A stretch of DNA of 54,766 bases from the NCBI GenBank assembly GCA_028277885.1, contig JANQFK010000052.1, forward strand, positions 1 through 54,766. The letters run 5' to 3'. This document shows positions 52,435-54,766 of the stretch, piece by piece. Under the pieces are notes generated by a model that made no database searches, was not told the origin of the DNA, and saw only the letters and a list, made by a program, of their open reading frames with translations. The stretch is from Myxococcota bacterium (lineage in GTDB: Bacteria; Myxococcota_A; UBA9160; UBA6930). The position numbers and the translations under genes are program-made. Numbering within the stretch: position 1 is the stretch's first letter; every line of letters starts with the position of its first letter.

Positions 52435-53166
52435 ATGTCCAGTCCCAGCGAGCTGCTGCTGATCGACGCCGGTCAGCAGCCCATGCACCTGCTGACGGCG
52501 CGGCTCAAGCGGCTCGGCTACCGCGCGCTGCCGGTGAAGACGCCGGACGAGGCGCGCGAGGCGCTGATCGACCCGCGCCACCGGGTGGGCGCGGTGGTGA
52601 TCCCGCCGGACCTGGCGGCGACGAACCTGCGCGGCGCCCTCGACTCCCTGCGCGGCCTGGGCCGCATCGACGACCTCACCTTCCTGGTGGCGGGCGTGCG
52701 GCCCGGTCCGGAGGGCTGCGAGACGCTGCGCGAGGCCGGCGTGCGCTTCGGGCTGTGGGAGCCCGTGGACGCCCACACCCTGCGCTTCCTGGTGAACTAC
52801 TCCCTGGCCTGCCCGGAGGAGATCCAGCGCGAGCGCAGCGGCCTGCGCGTGCCCGCGGACTGGTCGGTGCAGGTGCGCACCGCCCAGCGCTCGAAGGGCG
52901 CGCGGGTCTACTCGATCTCGTCCACCGGCGCCTATCTCGCCACGGACCGCCCGATGCTGCGCAAGTCGCTGGTGCACCTCAGCCTGCCGCTGCCCTCGGG
53001 CGCGATCCAGACCGCGGCCCGGGTGGTGATGACCAACGTGCCCGGCAACCTCCAGCGCGCGAACCTGCCGATCGGCATGGGGGTCGTGTTCACCGGCACC
53101 ACGGTGGACGACGAGGCGCTGCTGGCGAGCTACGCCGAGGAGCGCTTCCGCACCCTCGAGCTGTAG
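52435..53166 (+). CDS. degenerate receiver domain - PilZ protein
   Basis: A 243-residue protein. Residues 1-125 have a response-regulator-like alternation (LLLIDAGQQPMHLLTARLKRLGY, then VGAVVIPPDLA) but lack the phosphoacceptor Asp after the third strand. Residues 135-243 are a PilZ domain with RSGLR (RxxxR) near residue 137 and YSISSTGAYL in place of D/N-x-S-x-x-G near 161, so cyclic-di-GMP binding is plausible. A GAGGAGA ribosome binding site precedes the ATG. It is divergent from the acetoacetate-decarboxylase-like gene. Confidence 0.8.
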   Translation: MSSPSELLLIDAGQQPMHLLTARLKRLGYRALPVKTPDEAREALIDPRHRVGAVVIPPDLAATNLRGALDSLRGLGRIDDLTFLVAGVRPGPEGCETLREAGVRFGLWEPVDAHTLRFLVNYSLACPEEIQRERSGLRVPADWSVQVRTAQRSKGARVYSISSTGAYLATDRPMLRKSLVHLSLPLPSGAIQTAARVVMTNVPGNLQRANLPIGMGVVFTGTTVDDEALLASYAEERFRTLEL

Positions 53167-53199
53167 CGGCGCCGCGGGGCCCTGGCGTACCCTCCGGCG

Positions 53200-53904
53200 A
53201 TGACCGGAGAGCCCCTTCGCTACGAGCAGCAGGGCGACGTCGCCGTGCTGCGCCTCGACGACGGCCGCGCCAACGCGATCTCCCACGAGGTGCTGGGCGC
53301 CCTGGATGCCGCCCTCGACCGGGCCGAGAAGGAGGCGCGCTGCGTCGCCCTCCTGGGCCGGCCGGGCCGGTTCTCGGCGGGCTTCGACCTCAAGGTGATG
53401 GGCGAGGGCCCCGAGGCCGCCGGCAAGCTGGTGGGCGAAGGCGCGCGGATGCTGCTGCGGCTCTACGAGCTGCCGCTCCCGGTGGTGGTGGGCTGCACCG
53501 GGCACGCCCTCGCCATGGGCTCGCTGCTGCTGCTGGCCGCGGACTCGCGCATCGGCATCCGCGGCGACTTCAAGATCGGCCTGAACGAGGTCGCGATCCG
53601 CATGACGCTGCCGGTCTTCGCCGTGGAGCTGGCCCGGGCGCGGCTCTCGAAGCGCCACTTCCAGCGCGCCACCATCCAGGCGGAGATCTACGACCCCGAG
53701 GGCGCCGTGGACGCCGGCTACCTGGACCGCGTGGTGGCGCCGGAGGAGCTCCAGGAGGCCGTGCTCGCCGAGAGCGCGCGGCTGGCCGAGCTGCCGCGGC
53801 GCGCGTTCGCGGAGACCAAGATCCGGGCGCGCCACGACACGCTGCGCTTCATCCGCGAGACCCTCGACGCGGACCTGGCGAGCTTCGGGGGCGCGCGGGA
53901 CTGA
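53200..53904 (+). CDS. enoyl-CoA hydratase/isomerase (crotonase) family protein
   Basis: A 234-residue crotonase-fold protein. The first oxyanion-hole segment is FSAGFDLKVM (near residue 63) and the second GHALAMGSLLLLAADSRIG (near 102). The usual Glu residues of true hydratases are not clearly present, so it may be an isomerase or another crotonase member acting on acyl-CoA. The start ATG lies 33 bases after the PilZ gene stop. Confidence 0.85.
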   Translation: MTGEPLRYEQQGDVAVLRLDDGRANAISHEVLGALDAALDRAEKEARCVALLGRPGRFSAGFDLKVMGEGPEAAGKLVGEGARMLLRLYELPLPVVVGCTGHALAMGSLLLLAADSRIGIRGDFKIGLNEVAIRMTLPVFAVELARARLSKRHFQRATIQAEIYDPEGAVDAGYLDRVVAPEELQEAVLAESARLAELPRRAFAETKIRARHDTLRFIRETLDADLASFGGARD

Positions 53905-53937
53905 CGCCCCCGCGGCCACCGGGCCGGCGCGCCGGGC

Positions 53938-54766
53938 TCAGGCCAACGCCGGCACGTGGGCGTGGACGAACCAGCGGTCCACCACGACGTGCTTCGCGAA
54001 CCACGGCGTCGCGAAGAGCCGGCCCGCCAGGCGCCGCACCAGCGGGGCGGGCAGCACGTCGGTGAAGCCGAGGCCGCGGGCGTCGCGCGCGCCGAAGCGC
54101 TCCTCGAGGGCGGCCGCGTAGGGGGCGAGGGACTGGGCGTCGAAGCCCCCCGTGGCCTCGAGCTGGCGCGCGGCGAGCAGCCCGGACTCGACGGCGGGCC
54201 GGATGCCCTCGCCGCTGCGCCCGTAGGCGAGGCCCGCCGCGTCGCCCACCAGCAGCACGCCGTCGTCCACCCACGGCCGCTGCGAGTCCTCGTAGAGCAG
54301 GTAGGCGTGGCCCTGGAAGCGCTCGGTGAGGCGCCCGGGCAGCCGGCCCTCGTCGCGCAGGAAGGCGAGGAACGCCTCGAGGTGGGCGGTGAGGCGCGTG
54401 CGGTCCTGGCGGCCCAGGCCCACGTTCAGGAAGTCGCCCTTGCGGAACACCCAGCCGTAGCCCTTCAGGTCCTCGGTGAAGAACAGCTCGGGCACGTCGG
54501 CCTGCACCGGGCAGCTCTCCCGGTCCTCGGGGTGGAGCTCGAACTCCACCTCCTTGGCGGCGATCACGGGCTCGGAGTCGGGGCCGCGGCCGAGGCGCCG
54601 CGCCACCGGGCAGAAGTGGCCGCCGGCGCCAACGACCATGGGCGCCTCGAGGCGCCCGTTCGCCACCCAGCGGCCGGCGCGGCGCTCGAGGCTCGCGAGG
54701 GGCTCGCCCTGGCGGGTGCGCGCCTCGCTGCGCTCGAGCAGGAAGTGGTCGAGCTCGCAGCGCCGG
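53938..54766 (-). CDS. geranylgeranyl-reductase-like FAD-dependent oxidoreductase, C-terminal part
   Basis: The last 276 residues of a flavoprotein that runs off the right edge. VGAGGHFCPVARRLG, then KGYGWVFRKGDFLNVGLG and DDGVLLVGDAAGLAYGRSGEGIRPAVESG (the FAD-binding GD motif) are the signature blocks of the geranylgeranyl reductase/digeranylgeranylglycerophospholipid reductase group. The visible N-terminal end (CELDHFLLERSEAR) matches the domain just before these. The true start lies outside the window. It is convergent with the crotonase gene. Confidence 0.85.
   Translation of the reverse strand, partial: RRCELDHFLLERSEARTRQGEPLASLERRAGRWVANGRLEAPMVVGAGGHFCPVARRLGRGPDSEPVIAAKEVEFELHPEDRESCPVQADVPELFFTEDLKGYGWVFRKGDFLNVGLGRQDRTRLTAHLEAFLAFLRDEGRLPGRLTERFQGHAYLLYEDSQRPWVDDGVLLVGDAAGLAYGRSGEGIRPAVESGLLAARQLEATGGFDAQSLAPYAAALEERFGARDARGLGFTDVLPAPLVRRLAGRLFATPWFAKHVVVDRWFVHAHVPALA

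Overview
This is a very GC-rich bacterial chromosome segment. It is gene-dense, with many GTG and TTG starts, short ATGA or GTGA overlaps and frequent convergent stop-to-stop junctions. The gene content suggests a Myxococcota or other former-Deltaproteobacteria lineage, or a similar high-GC free-living bacterium: an in-frame UGA selenoprotein, DapB-like amine dehydrogenases, a dimethylformamidase-like protein, acetoacetate-decarboxylase-like and phosphotransferase-family genes, and PilZ/EAL signalling. That assignment is an inference. No rRNA, tRNA, integrase, transposase, CRISPR array or phage structural gene is visible.

Layout. 1-5.7 kb: the first codons of a DAHP synthase, then a minus-strand run fbp > SDR epimerase > potassium-channel-like protein; divergent to it, a RecQ helicase with Arg-rich tails and a small secreted repeat protein. 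5.7-15.3 kb: alpha/beta hydrolase, MFS permease, ahcY, an anchored metallo-beta-lactamase-fold protein, the Prc protease with a tiny Cys-rich membrane partner, then an iron-sulfur/redox operon (a glutaredoxin-HesB-like-rhodanese fusion, BolA, DusB). 15.3-23.6 kb: divergent from a SagB-like exported nitroreductase is a complete oxidative ornithine degradation operon, ord-ortA-ortB-oraS-oraE-orr, followed by an alanine racemase.

23.6-45.5 kb: a stand-alone FtsH-type M41 peptidase, cupin plus dimethylformamidase-like pair, GH31 glucosidase, a second DapB-like dehydrogenase, acyltransferase, cupin and SLC13 transporter. A lower-GC insertion carries a nuclease-like/NACHT STAND gene. Next to it is a peroxiredoxin-like gene with an in-frame UGA at the catalytic Cys position and a SECIS-like hairpin just downstream, so it is probably a selenoprotein. 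Then come plsC, a TAT-exported protein, a FecCD-like permease, an OpuC-type osmoprotectant ABC transporter with permease and binding protein fused, RarD, dienelactone hydrolase, a small membrane protein, a glutathione transferase and a lipoprotein.

45.5-54.8 kb: a second lower-GC island (unknown protein, polymerase-beta-type nucleotidyltransferase, DUF262 protein) looks like a defence cassette. It is followed by an aminoglycoside-phosphotransferase-fold protein, an EAL phosphodiesterase, a CheC-like protein, an acetoacetate-decarboxylase-like protein, a degenerate receiver-PilZ protein, a crotonase and a geranylgeranyl-reductase-like flavoprotein that runs off the end.

How the genes fit together. 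The ornithine operon would turn L-ornithine into acetyl-CoA plus alanine. Because the thiolase releases D-alanine, the racemase at its end closes the route to L-alanine. The redox operon pairs a monothiol glutaredoxin with BolA, its usual [2Fe-2S] partner. Two identical-pattern palindromes matching the CRP consensus (TGTGA-N6-TCACA) lie upstream of the selenoprotein and the glutathione transferase, suggesting shared control.
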